Assembly (NCBI GenBank): GCA_016191465.1
Contig: JACPOP010000015.1
Span: 362,382-426,381, forward strand
Origin: Chloroflexota bacterium
Lineage (GTDB): Bacteria; Chloroflexota; UBA6077; CF-72
DNA length: 64,000 nt
Reading direction: 5' to 3'
Part shown: positions 1 through 8,743 of the stretch, one piece after another
How positions within the stretch are numbered: position 1 is the stretch's first letter
Layout: every line of letters starts with the position of its first letter
Notes under the pieces: model-generated
The model's database searches: none
The model's input: the letters and a program-made list of their open reading frames with translations, nothing else
What the model was told of the DNA's origin: nothing
Position numbers and translations under genes: made by a program

Positions 1-465
1 ATTCATGGGTACGATCAGGCGCAAGCCGACCGAGAGCTGATTCCACACCTGCTCGTATAGGGCCAGCGGCAGCAGCGCGACGGTCATTGCCAGCGCCAGC
101 CAGGGTGGCGACCACGTGCCGGTCCGGCCGAGTACCGCGGCGACGACGGCGATCAGGATGGACGCTCCCGTCCACTGGACGGCCGCCAGCCGAACCGCAG
201 TTCCGTGCACGATGGCGGGGGAGTGGCGGCCGCGCCCGGCAAAGACGACCACGCTGACGGAGGTGCCCAGGTCTACGACGCGGGTCGCGACCGCCAGCGT
301 GGCCAGGAAGACGTAATACTCACCCCGCCCCTCTGGTCCCAGGGCCCGTGCCACCACGATGACGTTCAGGAGTGCCGCGAGCGACTGCCCGGCACGGAGC
401 CCCAGTCCCGCGAGCGACAGCCGCAGGATCGACGGACCAGCGGGTGCGTTGTCAGGCGTGGACAC
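1..465 (-). CDS. Polysaccharide flippase-like membrane protein, N-terminal part (cut by window edge)
   Basis: The first 155 residues are visible; the gene continues beyond base 1. The start is a GTG at 465-463, only 9 nt after the TAA stop of the preceding membrane protein gene, so the two are probably cotranscribed. The protein opens with a short polar stretch, then a hydrophobic segment containing GLGLRAGQSLAALLNVIVVA and the motif ARALGPEGRGEYYVF. That motif is typical of the N terminus of Wzx/MATE-like lipid-linked oligosaccharide flippases (polysaccharide_synt family), where LGPxxxGxY follows the first helix. Further hydrophobic segments follow. The likely role is export of a lipid-linked glycan across the cytoplasmic membrane, which fits the neighbouring glycosyltransferases. 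The family call is from motif recognition only; the C-terminal two thirds are not in the window. Confidence 0.75.
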   Translation of the reverse strand, partial: MSTPDNAPAGPSILRLSLAGLGLRAGQSLAALLNVIVVARALGPEGRGEYYVFLATLAVATRVVDLGTSVSVVVFAGRGRHSPAIVHGTAVRLAAVQWTGASILIAVVAAVLGRTGTWSPPWLALAMTVALLPLALYEQVWNQLSVGLRLIVPMN

Positions 466-474
466 GCGGCTGCA

Positions 475-2916
475 TTACGGCACTGCCTGCTGCCCGCCGA
501 CGACATTCCAGGTTGGGACCAGCGGGACGTCTGGATCGAGCTCGATAATTGCCCAGAGGTCCCTGCCCGTGGAATCGCGCTCCACCACGCGGTTCCGAAC
601 GCCCGCGGGTGAGCCCAACTCCGCTGCCCGGAAGAGCGGCTCTGCCGAGCAGCTCTTGAGCGGGTCGCCCGGGGTGGGCCCGTCTGTCGCCGTCTTGAGG
701 TCCAGCGTCATCCAGCACAGGTAGTAGCGCGGCTGGCGGTACGCGGGGTTCTGCTCGCGATCCGCGAACCAGACATACTTGCCCGAGATCGGCAGCTCGT
801 ACCGGCCGTCGATGGCTCGGGGCTGGTTCCTCCCCACGTCGAGGTCGGTGTACGCCCAGCTCCGCGTGAAGTACGTGATCGGCACGCCGTACCCGTTCGA
901 GACGAACGAGGCATTCGCGTAGGGTGCAGAGCTCAGGCGTTGCATGAAGTCGATGCCCGTTGGCGGCATGAGGGTTACATGCGCAACCTGAAGCGATACC
1001 CAGTAGCCCACGAGCAGCACCGTGGCAAGGCCGGCCGCACCGGAGAACCCCATTCTGGCGGCTCGTGCCGACACCGTCGTGACGAGGGTGGCTCCGTGAC
1101 CCCTCGGCCAGGTGTTCCACGCGACCGTCCCAAGGGCATACACCACCATCGCAATCATGGGATCGATGAAGAACACGGGCATTGGGACTCGGCGCATCAG
1201 GTATCCCGAGGAGACATAGCCCGGAGCCACCAGGTAGGCGGCGGCGAGGCCCACGGCCCCAGCGCCCACGACTTTCGCTGCTCCGCGGAGGGGACCGGCG
1301 ACGTTCGGGTCCGCCAGGGACCGATCGGCCCACCCGGCACCGATTGCAACCGCCGTGGTCACCGCCCCCGCAAGGGCGATCACCAGCACAATGGGATCCC
1401 AGCGCCCCCCGAGCGCACCAAACCACAGGGACGAGAGGCCCCGGTTGAAGAACTGGGGGCTGGCGTAGATGAACAGCGCCCAGGCTCCAACAGGCCAGGC
1501 AACCCATCGCCAGCGGTGCCCAGGAAGCGCGATGGCACGGTCGGCCGCCTGGAGCCGGTCCAGCAGCGCCGCGCCGACCACGCTCGCGATCACCGTGGAG
1601 AGTGCTGCGAGAAGGAAGGTCTCGCGAGGGATGCCGACGATGGGAACAGAAGCCGCCTCCTCGCCGATCCTCAGCGGCACCCGGATGTCGACGGTCCAGC
1701 TTATGGCCAGGTACAGCACCGAGAGCCCGGCCACGATCCCGGCAAGCGGCGGCAGCCACGAGGGCCGGCGGGTCAGTCCGCCCTCAGCGGGCTGAACGCC
1801 CGGCTTCAGCTCGGCCCGCCGCCTCCGCCCCAGCAGTCCAGAGAGCGCCAGTCCGGTGCCCACGAGTCCGACCACAAGCAGCAGGAACGGCGTGTCGATG
1901 CGAAAAGCTGTCCTGGCAAGGTTGGCGATGAGCTGCTGCGGCGCGAAGGGATTTCCAACGTACCGAGAGTCCCAGAAGACCACGTTGTTGTCCAGGAAGA
2001 ACCGCAGCAGCATCTGCTGACGCTCCTGGTCGTTCAGCGACGCGGCGAAATTCCTCGCCAGGTAGGTCAGGCGGAGATCTTCCAGCGCACGCTCCGGCCC
2101 CAGCTGCATGAACACCTGCGTGAGGAGGATCACCGCCCCGGCGAAGCAGCCCAGTCCCACGGGAAGCACCACCCGGAGCACCGAGCGCCACGCTCCGCGG
2201 AACGTCAGGATCGCGTACATCGTCGCGGCAGCCGCGACGAAGACCGCGAACGAGAGCTCGAAGTATGTGTATGACAACGCGAGGGCAACCGTGAGCATTG
2301 CCACGCGCCGATTGGCGCCTCTCGCGGCGAGCTGTACCAGGTAGAGCTGGCCGAAGAAGAAGAAGCCCTGCCACACCCGGAAGCTATTAACCTGCCACTG
2401 GGCGTAGAGCAGGTAATCGGTTGCGAACACGAGGCACACGAGCGCGGCTAGCCACCTGTTCGCAATCGTGGAGAACAGCTTGAAGCAGAAGATGGTGGAC
2501 AGTCCGCCGATAATGAGCGCGGCCAGGGCAATGTGCCAGCGGATATCCGTCATGCCTGCCAGGAGGAGCACGAAGGAGAAGAACCGCGGAAAGTTGCCGC
2601 CGTGTGTGTAGACGTAGGGATGGGCTGCCGCGGCGATTGCGTTTGACTCGTCGGCGAGGCCGGAGGACCCGCCCACGCCGAAGCGGAGCATGTTCGTGGC
2701 GTGCAGGTAGGCCGAGAAGGACTCGTTGCCATCCATGACGTAAGGGAACCCACCGGAAGCCCATAGCAGCCATGCCACGATGGCGGTGTACACGGCGAGG
2801 ACGCCGAGGAGGACCGCGTCCGGGCGAGAGCGGGTTGCGCGGGTCCAGCCGCGCCCGTGCCGCAGTCGCGCGACGGGGATGCGGAGGCTAACGGCCGGGG
2901 CTACGCTGCTCGACAA
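475..2916 (-). CDS. Giant polytopic membrane protein, GT-C-like family (paralogue 1)
   Basis: 813 residues with roughly a dozen hydrophobic segments and a C-terminal soluble domain of about 200 residues. After the first helix comes a loop with acidic residues (VMDGNESFSAYLHATN), then AHPYVYTHGGNFPRFF. The 867-aa protein at 4397-7000 has the same two motifs, and its C-terminal domain also matches: FVSNxYxxPxxxYTxxWxY, YYLC, and (E/A)RDxTGRDxWAII near the end. An acidic motif in the first outer loop is a hallmark of GT-C glycosyltransferases using lipid-phosphate sugars, so a sugar transferase or glycan-handling role is inferred, not shown. The start at 2916 overlaps the upstream GT39-like gene by 29 bp; slightly later starts are possible. 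The stop lies 9 nt before the flippase start. Confidence 0.8.
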   Translation of the reverse strand: MSSSVAPAVSLRIPVARLRHGRGWTRATRSRPDAVLLGVLAVYTAIVAWLLWASGGFPYVMDGNESFSAYLHATNMLRFGVGGSSGLADESNAIAAAAHPYVYTHGGNFPRFFSFVLLLAGMTDIRWHIALAALIIGGLSTIFCFKLFSTIANRWLAALVCLVFATDYLLYAQWQVNSFRVWQGFFFFGQLYLVQLAARGANRRVAMLTVALALSYTYFELSFAVFVAAAATMYAILTFRGAWRSVLRVVLPVGLGCFAGAVILLTQVFMQLGPERALEDLRLTYLARNFAASLNDQERQQMLLRFFLDNNVVFWDSRYVGNPFAPQQLIANLARTAFRIDTPFLLLVVGLVGTGLALSGLLGRRRRAELKPGVQPAEGGLTRRPSWLPPLAGIVAGLSVLYLAISWTVDIRVPLRIGEEAASVPIVGIPRETFLLAALSTVIASVVGAALLDRLQAADRAIALPGHRWRWVAWPVGAWALFIYASPQFFNRGLSSLWFGALGGRWDPIVLVIALAGAVTTAVAIGAGWADRSLADPNVAGPLRGAAKVVGAGAVGLAAAYLVAPGYVSSGYLMRRVPMPVFFIDPMIAMVVYALGTVAWNTWPRGHGATLVTTVSARAARMGFSGAAGLATVLLVGYWVSLQVAHVTLMPPTGIDFMQRLSSAPYANASFVSNGYGVPITYFTRSWAYTDLDVGRNQPRAIDGRYELPISGKYVWFADREQNPAYRQPRYYLCWMTLDLKTATDGPTPGDPLKSCSAEPLFRAAELGSPAGVRNRVVERDSTGRDLWAIIELDPDVPLVPTWNVVGGQQAVP

Positions 2917-4306
2917 CGGTTTCCGAGGGCCTCATCTCGGGCGGGACGAGGCTGGGTATGAGCCTGCGGCTGACGCGCGCCAGGCCGACGCCGCCCAGCG
3001 ACACCACGAACAACTCCGCTGGCAGGCGGTAGCGCTGATCGGGATCCACGACCGTCAGCATGGAGGTCAGCGTAAAGGCGAGAAGGCCCACCAGCGAGAG
3101 GGTGAAGAACGGGCTGTCCTTCCTGGAGGCGTACAACCCGACCAGCGCCAGGAGGTACAGGGGCACGAGGTAGAGCGTCTTCACCACCTTGTGAACGAAA
3201 GAATACTCGGGAAGGAACGGGGCCCAGTAGATCCGCAGCTTGTCCATCCAGAGCCGGAGCACATGCGACGGATCTGCGACGATGGCCTGCATCGAGAGCT
3301 CCCGCAGGATGGCGGCCGACTCCCCGTCGCTCAGGCTTGTCTCGTCGGTCGGCGACGCAAGGCCGTCGGCCGCGGAGGATGGCAGGCGCGTGCTCCAGCC
3401 GGGGACGAGCGCGACGCCCGGCGGCACCGTGAAATCTACGCCTTCCATGCCCCAGCCCTGCTCGGTCCAGTTCAGGCCCGCATAGAGGCCGAACCACAGG
3501 TACAGCTGCGTGCGGTCGTAGGAGCGGCTGATGAGTGCCGGGCCCGTAAGGAGCATGCCGGCGAGCAGGACGCCGGCTCCGGCTACCAGCGGAAGCAGGA
3601 ACCCGGCGAAGATGCGTCGCAACCGGCGGGCGTTCCCCCACCCCGCGACCAGCAGGTACAGCGGGAGCGCCGCGGCAAACGCGGGTGCGGTGGGCCGGAC
3701 CAGCAGCACCAGGCCGACCGCCAGGGTGGCCGCGGCCGCGTCCCGAATGACGTGGCGGGATGCAGGTATAGCGAGGAGACGGTCCGCGCTGAGAGCCAGA
3801 GCAAACAGGAACAGAGTGTCGGTGAGCACGTAGGCGGTCCAGAATAGGAACGTCATGTGGACTGCCGCCATCGTGCCCGCCAACAGACCTACCCGAGTGC
3901 TCCCTGTTCCGCGGGCCGTGAAGCGCGCGACGAGCAGCACGGTGGCAGCGCCCAGCAACACCTGACCCAGCGCCGCCGACCACGGGAGGCCTCCGGTGCC
4001 GAGCGTGGAAAGCACCGCCAGGTACAGTCCGTAAAGCGGGGGACCGGCTGCCAGCACGGTCAAGAAGCCCGACGGGCCCTGTCGGACGATGTCGTTCGCC
4101 TGGGCCAGGTACCGGTAGGAATCAGGACTCAGCCGGGGGCCGAGGACGGCCACTGCCAGCAGGCGCAGGAGCACCGCACCCACGAACAGCGCCGTCACGG
4201 GGTGCCGCGCGGCACCCCGAACGCGATCGAAGGTGACTCTGCCGCCCGTGGTTCGGTGCTCCTCCGAGCCGCCATGCTCCGCCATGGTGCTGGTGCGTTC
4301 AAGCAC
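2888..4306 (-). CDS. PMT/ArnT-type (GT39-like) membrane glycosyltransferase
   Basis: 472 residues. The first helix (about 35-55) is followed by LGPRLSPDSYRYLAQANDI, which resembles the acidic first-loop motif of dolichyl-phosphate-mannose protein mannosyltransferase and ArnT families. About ten more hydrophobic segments follow, with a short loop domain around 270-330. Such enzymes move a sugar from a polyprenyl phosphate donor to an acceptor outside the membrane. The start used here is a GTG; an ATG seven codons later (4285) is an alternative, and neither has a strong ribosome binding site. A 90-bp gap separates it from the 867-aa gene upstream, and it overlaps the next gene, so the run is probably one transcript. 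The exact donor and acceptor cannot be read from sequence. Confidence 0.75.
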   Translation of the reverse strand: MLERTSTMAEHGGSEEHRTTGGRVTFDRVRGAARHPVTALFVGAVLLRLLAVAVLGPRLSPDSYRYLAQANDIVRQGPSGFLTVLAAGPPLYGLYLAVLSTLGTGGLPWSAALGQVLLGAATVLLVARFTARGTGSTRVGLLAGTMAAVHMTFLFWTAYVLTDTLFLFALALSADRLLAIPASRHVIRDAAAATLAVGLVLLVRPTAPAFAAALPLYLLVAGWGNARRLRRIFAGFLLPLVAGAGVLLAGMLLTGPALISRSYDRTQLYLWFGLYAGLNWTEQGWGMEGVDFTVPPGVALVPGWSTRLPSSAADGLASPTDETSLSDGESAAILRELSMQAIVADPSHVLRLWMDKLRIYWAPFLPEYSFVHKVVKTLYLVPLYLLALVGLYASRKDSPFFTLSLVGLLAFTLTSMLTVVDPDQRYRLPAELFVVSLGGVGLARVSRRLIPSLVPPEMRPSETVVEQRSPGR

Positions 4307-4396
4307 GGAGAACGCGTCGGATGTCCTGCCCGTCCAGGGAGTCCTCTATTCTCACACCCACTGGGCCCTGCCCAAGCTCAGCCACCGCGCGCTACA

Positions 4397-7000
4397 TCAG
4401 CTTGGCGCGACGGTGAACGGAGCGCTGAAGTACGGCTCGCCGCTCTTCGTGTCCGTGCGGGGTTGCACCGAGACCACGGCTGTTCCAGAGAATTCCGCCG
4501 GTACAGCGATCGGCACGCCCCCGCTCTCTTCCCGCAGAAGTTGTCGCGCTCCATCGTCCCGAACTGAGTAGAGACGCACGATGGTGCCGACTTCAGGCTT
4601 TCCAAGCTGCTGCGCGAACTGGTACTCGACGATGGCTCGTCGCTGCGAGCCCCCTCCCTCGACTCGCGGTCGCACGTACAGGCCCTCGGCGCCCGCGAGG
4701 GGACGGAGGAAGGGGGGGTAGTCCCAGTCCAGCTTGATGATCGCCCAGGCGTCGCGCCCCGTGGTGTCACGGGCGACAAGCTGGTTCTGCAGTGGCCCAT
4801 CGGTCTGATTGACCGTGTTTCGTACGAGCGGCTGCACCATGCAGCTCTCGTACTGGGCAGGGAACTTTCGCAGGACGGTCACGCTGTCGAAGGTAGGAAG
4901 GGTGATGCACAGGTAGTACTCGGGAAAGCGATACGCCTGGTTCGTCCGCTTGTCGGCCAGCCACAGGTAGCTGTCGAGGTTACGGTCCACCACCCAGCCG
5001 TCGCTCGTGAGCTGCACCTTTCCGCTGCCAATCTGCTCGTCAATGTACGACCACTGGCCCGTGTACGCGGAGACCGGCGCGGAGTAGGAGTTGCTCACGA
5101 ACGATGCTCCCCGGAATGGAGGGGCAGCCAATTGTTGGAGGAACGTGTACTGATCGGGGGGGAACTCCCGCAGGTATACGACCTGGTTGCGTGCCCACAC
5201 GCCCACGAGGAGCAGCGCGAGCGCGCCACTGGCTGCTCGTACGGCGACCCGCGTGACGCGGCGGTCCGACCCCGCTCGCCTGTCGACAAGACCATTGGCG
5301 GGTTCCCCGCGATGCGTCACCCAGGAGAAGCCGGCGAATCCCATCGCATAGATGACGAAGGCAACCAGTGCGTCCGAAAGGAACACCGTGTAGGGAACGA
5401 AGCGCACGAGATAGCCAGAGAGCAGGTAGCCCGGCGAGAGCCAGAAGACGATGGAGTACGCGAGCCAGCCGCAGGCAAAAAAGCCCAGCAGCGGGCGGAA
5501 GAACCGCGGCCAGGCGAAGGCGGAAGGCCCGCGAACGAGCATCCAGGTGGCGAGCGCAATCGCCGCCACCAGGGCAGGGCGGGCCAGCCAGACGCCTGGC
5601 GTGATCCGGTCCATCCAGATGACCTCCTGCTCCTGCGCGTACAGCCGTGATTGGTAACGGAGGTACAGCGCTATCACGCTCCAGAATGCCCCGAGAGTCC
5701 AGAGAGCCGAGCTCCCGCCAGAGGATCTGATGCGCAGGTCCACGATCCGAGCGACGGCCCCGGCGGCGGCTAAAAGCAACGGGTTCAGCCACCACCGTCC
5801 GCCACTCACACTCAGCGCTGCCGTGATTCCAGGTGTGGGTGGCAAGGCGCCCGCGAACATCAGACCATCGACGAGCGCCACGCCCAACACGTAGCCCGAG
5901 AGCACCACGAAGGCAAAGGCAAGGTCATGAAGCAGGGTGCGTGAGAATGGCCACCGAGCTTCAAGCCGTCGAAAGGCAGTGGATGCCGAGGTCACATGTC
6001 GTCGGCCGCTCATCTCGTTGCGTATGAGGGTGAGCGCAATCGTGGCCGAGAGGATGACCAGAATGGCCGAGAACCACGGGCCGAACACCTGGAGCTGATA
6101 GCGGAAGACGCTCCCGATCAGGCGCTGCGGAGTCCTCGATGCCGCGCTGTCGACGAGGTTCAGCCAGAAGACGATGTTGTAGGTGTTGACGAGGTCGGTA
6201 ATACGCTGCCGGATGTTCGGATCGCTGAGGGCGCTATTGCGCGTGGTAAAGGTCGTGGAGAAATCTCTCACAAGGCCGCTGACGCCGTAGTAGCCGATGA
6301 GCTGAATCGCCATGAGCGCGGCGCTTCCAACGGCCCCGAGAACCTGTGGAAGGAGCGCCGCTGCAATGGCGGGCCAGCGGCGCCACAAGAGCACGGTGGT
6401 AAAGAGGGCGGTCATGGTGAGCACAAACGCCGCGAACTCGTACTCGAAATAGAACATGGCGAGAAAATTCGCGGCCGTGACCGGTATCCACCAGCGTGCG
6501 TGCGGACGCGTGAGCGCCCGCGCGCAAAGCAGGCTAGAAAAGAAGAAGAACAGGTGCCACACCCGAAAGGTATTGACCTGCCACTGCGCGAAGAGGACGT
6601 AGTCGGTGAGGAGGACCGCGCCATACACGAACGCGAACCCGGCCGATGCCAGCCGCCGCAGGAAGGCGAAGAGGAACACGACACCCAGAAGGCCGAAGGT
6701 GAACGTGGAGACGACGATCTGCGCCTCGGCCGTCCGTGCGCCCAGCGCGTACAGCAGAAGTGCCGGGAACCGCGGAAAGTTCCCCTGGTGGGTGTACAGG
6801 AATGGGTGGGCGGCCGGGTTCGGGCCGTACGCTTCGTCCGTGAGACCGAAACTGCGCTCGATTCCGAAGCGAAAGAGGTTCTCGGCGTGGGTCAGCGTCG
6901 AGAACGTTTCGTTGTTGTCCATGACGAACGGCAGCCCGCGGGATCGAGCAATGAGCGCTCCGTAGACGACGACGTACACGAGGACCAATGCCAGGAGCAC
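4397..7000 (-). CDS. Giant polytopic membrane protein, GT-C-like family (paralogue 2)
   Basis: 867 residues. The first outer loop reads FVMDNNETFSTLTHAENLFR and is followed by AAHPFLYTHQGNFPRF, closely matching the 813-aa paralogue. About a dozen membrane segments follow, then a C-terminal domain with FVSNSYSAPVSAYTGQWSY, YYLC and ARDTTGRDAWAII, and a final beta-rich stretch of about 100 residues absent from the 813-aa protein. The start is GTG at 7000; reading back in frame to the transaldolase stop gives no other ATG, GTG or TTG, so this start is well supported. Function is inferred as glycan transfer or handling at the membrane from its family features and neighbours (GT39-like, flippase, methyltransferases); no experimentally known relative is recognised. 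Confidence 0.8.
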   Translation of the reverse strand: MLLALVLVYVVVYGALIARSRGLPFVMDNNETFSTLTHAENLFRFGIERSFGLTDEAYGPNPAAHPFLYTHQGNFPRFPALLLYALGARTAEAQIVVSTFTFGLLGVVFLFAFLRRLASAGFAFVYGAVLLTDYVLFAQWQVNTFRVWHLFFFFSSLLCARALTRPHARWWIPVTAANFLAMFYFEYEFAAFVLTMTALFTTVLLWRRWPAIAAALLPQVLGAVGSAALMAIQLIGYYGVSGLVRDFSTTFTTRNSALSDPNIRQRITDLVNTYNIVFWLNLVDSAASRTPQRLIGSVFRYQLQVFGPWFSAILVILSATIALTLIRNEMSGRRHVTSASTAFRRLEARWPFSRTLLHDLAFAFVVLSGYVLGVALVDGLMFAGALPPTPGITAALSVSGGRWWLNPLLLAAAGAVARIVDLRIRSSGGSSALWTLGAFWSVIALYLRYQSRLYAQEQEVIWMDRITPGVWLARPALVAAIALATWMLVRGPSAFAWPRFFRPLLGFFACGWLAYSIVFWLSPGYLLSGYLVRFVPYTVFLSDALVAFVIYAMGFAGFSWVTHRGEPANGLVDRRAGSDRRVTRVAVRAASGALALLLVGVWARNQVVYLREFPPDQYTFLQQLAAPPFRGASFVSNSYSAPVSAYTGQWSYIDEQIGSGKVQLTSDGWVVDRNLDSYLWLADKRTNQAYRFPEYYLCITLPTFDSVTVLRKFPAQYESCMVQPLVRNTVNQTDGPLQNQLVARDTTGRDAWAIIKLDWDYPPFLRPLAGAEGLYVRPRVEGGGSQRRAIVEYQFAQQLGKPEVGTIVRLYSVRDDGARQLLREESGGVPIAVPAEFSGTAVVSVQPRTDTKSGEPYFSAPFTVAPS

Positions 7001-7133
7001 CAGCCGATGGCGCGGTGCATCGTTGAACCTGTTGAACGCGCGCTGCGCCCGTGGCCATCGGGCAGTTTGCGATGAGCCCCTGCTCGAGGCGACGGGTGTG
7101 CCTGATGCGACGGAGATGCTAACTGGGCTCCCG

Positions 7134-7856
7134 TTAGCGGAGTGCGCCGGCAGGGGCCAGGAGGAGCTCGGGGCTCGCCACGGCCGGGCCCGACCAGTCT
7201 CGGAAATCCTTCATGAACTGCTGCACCGCCTCGTCCGTCTTGGGGTGCGCGCACATCAACGGGAAGAACTTCGGCGGGACCGTCACGATGTCTGCGCCCG
7301 CGAGGAGCGCTTCGTTGACGTCGATCATCTGGCGGATGCTGCCGACGATGATCTCGCTGGGCGTTCCGCGCTCCACGAACGTGCGGTGGACCTGCGACAC
7401 AATCGAAGCGGCGTCATAACCCACGTCGCGGATGCGTCCCCAGAACAGGCTAACGTAGTTCGCGCCCGCGGCTGCGGCCATTACGGCCTGGTTGTAGGAC
7501 ATGCAGCACGTGCAGTTGACCTTGCCGCCCATGCGCCGAATCTCGTGGATGACCTGCAGCTCGTCCCAGCCAATGGGCACCTTGATCGCCAGCGCCTCGT
7601 AATCGCCGAAGTCGGAGAGGAACTGCCGCGCCTGCACCAGCATCTCTTTCGGGTCGGTTGTGAACAGCTCGACACTCAGGGGAACGCTCGACCCGTGCTG
7701 TCGCAGCAGATCGATGATGTCGCGGATGTGCGTTCGGAAGTCTCGGCGCTCTTCCTTCGACAGGATCGAGGGATTGGTGGTGACCCCCCGCACGAATCCT
7801 CGGCTGAGCGCCTGTTCGATCTCGCCCAGATTCGCACTGTCAACAAAGAATTGCAA
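7134..7856 (-). CDS. Transaldolase, fructose-6-phosphate aldolase (TalC/FSA) subfamily
   Basis: 240 residues, the size of the short transaldolase/FSA family. The N terminus QFFVDSANLGEIEQAL carries the family Asp, followed by GVTTNPSILSKE. The Schiff-base Lys is in ALAIKVPIGWDEL (K92), followed by GKVNCTCCMSYNQAVMAA and a GANYVSLFWGRI segment. These enzymes move or cleave dihydroxyacetone units between sugar phosphates. The open frame runs to 7904, but TTG at 7856 is the better start because GGAGGAGG lies 6 nt before it and family members begin here. It sits between a methyltransferase and a membrane glycosyltransferase-like gene, an unusual place for a pentose-phosphate enzyme. It may supply sedoheptulose 7-phosphate or another sugar phosphate for the heptose operon at 27-38 kb (inference). 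Confidence 0.88.
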   Translation of the reverse strand: MQFFVDSANLGEIEQALSRGFVRGVTTNPSILSKEERRDFRTHIRDIIDLLRQHGSSVPLSVELFTTDPKEMLVQARQFLSDFGDYEALAIKVPIGWDELQVIHEIRRMGGKVNCTCCMSYNQAVMAAAAGANYVSLFWGRIRDVGYDAASIVSQVHRTFVERGTPSEIIVGSIRQMIDVNEALLAGADIVTVPPKFFPLMCAHPKTDEAVQQFMKDFRDWSGPAVASPELLLAPAGALR

Positions 7857-7930
7857 CGGAACCTCCTCCAGCCGAGCCCGCATACCCGACGGGTGGTGCG
7901 TCAACGGTGGGCGAAATGTAGGCGAGTACG

Positions 7931-8632
7931 CTACCTGGCGTCAACGATTCGCCCCTGTTCCCGGACTGACGAAACACAGAGCAAGTTGGGCTGAAGCGCG
8001 AGGGGACCGCCATTGAGCAGGCGCGTATCTCGATCTGCCGGGAACAGCCCTTTGAAGCTGGTTGTATCCAGCGGGTTCAGGTTTTCGATTTCCGCGAAGT
8101 AGCTGTGCCCGATGCGTCGGAGCAGCGCACGGAAAGCTGGGTCCGGAAGCCAGTGGGCGAAAGGAAGGAAGGTGTGAAGCTCAACGGGAAACGCCCGGTT
8201 CGGTGTGGTGAAGAGGACACGGCGCGAGACACGGCAGACCTCGCGCACGAGCGCCGCCTGCTGTTCCCGCGTTCCGGCGTGCTCGACGACGGCGTTGCAG
8301 ATTCCTGCCTCAAAATGATTGTCCGGGAGCGGGATCGAGCGCAGGTCGGCCTCGACGAAGGTCAGGCCCGGGAACTGCCGCGGGTACCATTGCGCGTCCT
8401 CGGCCTCGCGACCAATGGCCGTGAGGTGGTCCTTGTAGGGATACAGGCTTTCGAAGAAGTAATGGACTGGGTGCTCACGGTGCCCCGAGACGCCGAAGTC
8501 CGCCACACGGTCCGCTGGCCCGGGCGCGCATTCCCGCATGAACGTGGCGAAGATCTTCCGACGGGCCTTGAAGGCCATGTCGTTCTTCCAGCGATCGAGC
8601 GCGCCGAGGCTGGCGGAGTAGTTCAGGGGCAT
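7931..8632 (-). CDS. Class I SAM-dependent methyltransferase
   Basis: 233 residues. The SAM-binding fold is seen in DRVADFGVSGHREHP (motif I, with G replacing part of the usual GxGxG), TAIGREAEDAQWYP, FVEADLRSIPLPDNHFEAGI (motifs II-III) and VVEHAGTREQQAALVREVCR, as in methyltransferase-11-type enzymes. ATG at 8632 has AGGAAG 4 nt upstream. It lies between the 1004-aa membrane protein gene and the transaldolase on the same strand, with gaps of about 110 and 74 bp. The probable job is methylation of a glycan or lipid-linked sugar; the substrate is unknown. Confidence 0.82.
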   Translation of the reverse strand: MPLNYSASLGALDRWKNDMAFKARRKIFATFMRECAPGPADRVADFGVSGHREHPVHYFFESLYPYKDHLTAIGREAEDAQWYPRQFPGLTFVEADLRSIPLPDNHFEAGICNAVVEHAGTREQQAALVREVCRVSRRVLFTTPNRAFPVELHTFLPFAHWLPDPAFRALLRRIGHSYFAEIENLNPLDTTSFKGLFPADRDTRLLNGGPLALQPNLLCVSSVREQGRIVDAR

Positions 8633-8743
8633 TTAGCTTCCTAACTGAGGGATCCGCGAACAGGCGGAGTCTGGGCGGTGGTTTTTCATGACGGGCGGCC
8701 AGCAGGCAAGTGGCTGCCCCGGACGTGCTGCAAGGGCGGGGTA

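Noticed and set aside
452..1759. Minus-strand 435-codon frame overlapping the 813-aa protein
   Set aside because: Out-of-frame shadow of the membrane protein; composition is Arg/Gly/Pro-rich with no homology-like features.
2780..3847. Plus-strand 355-codon frame opposite the GT39-like gene
   Set aside because: Antisense shadow, low-complexity charged sequence, no start signal.
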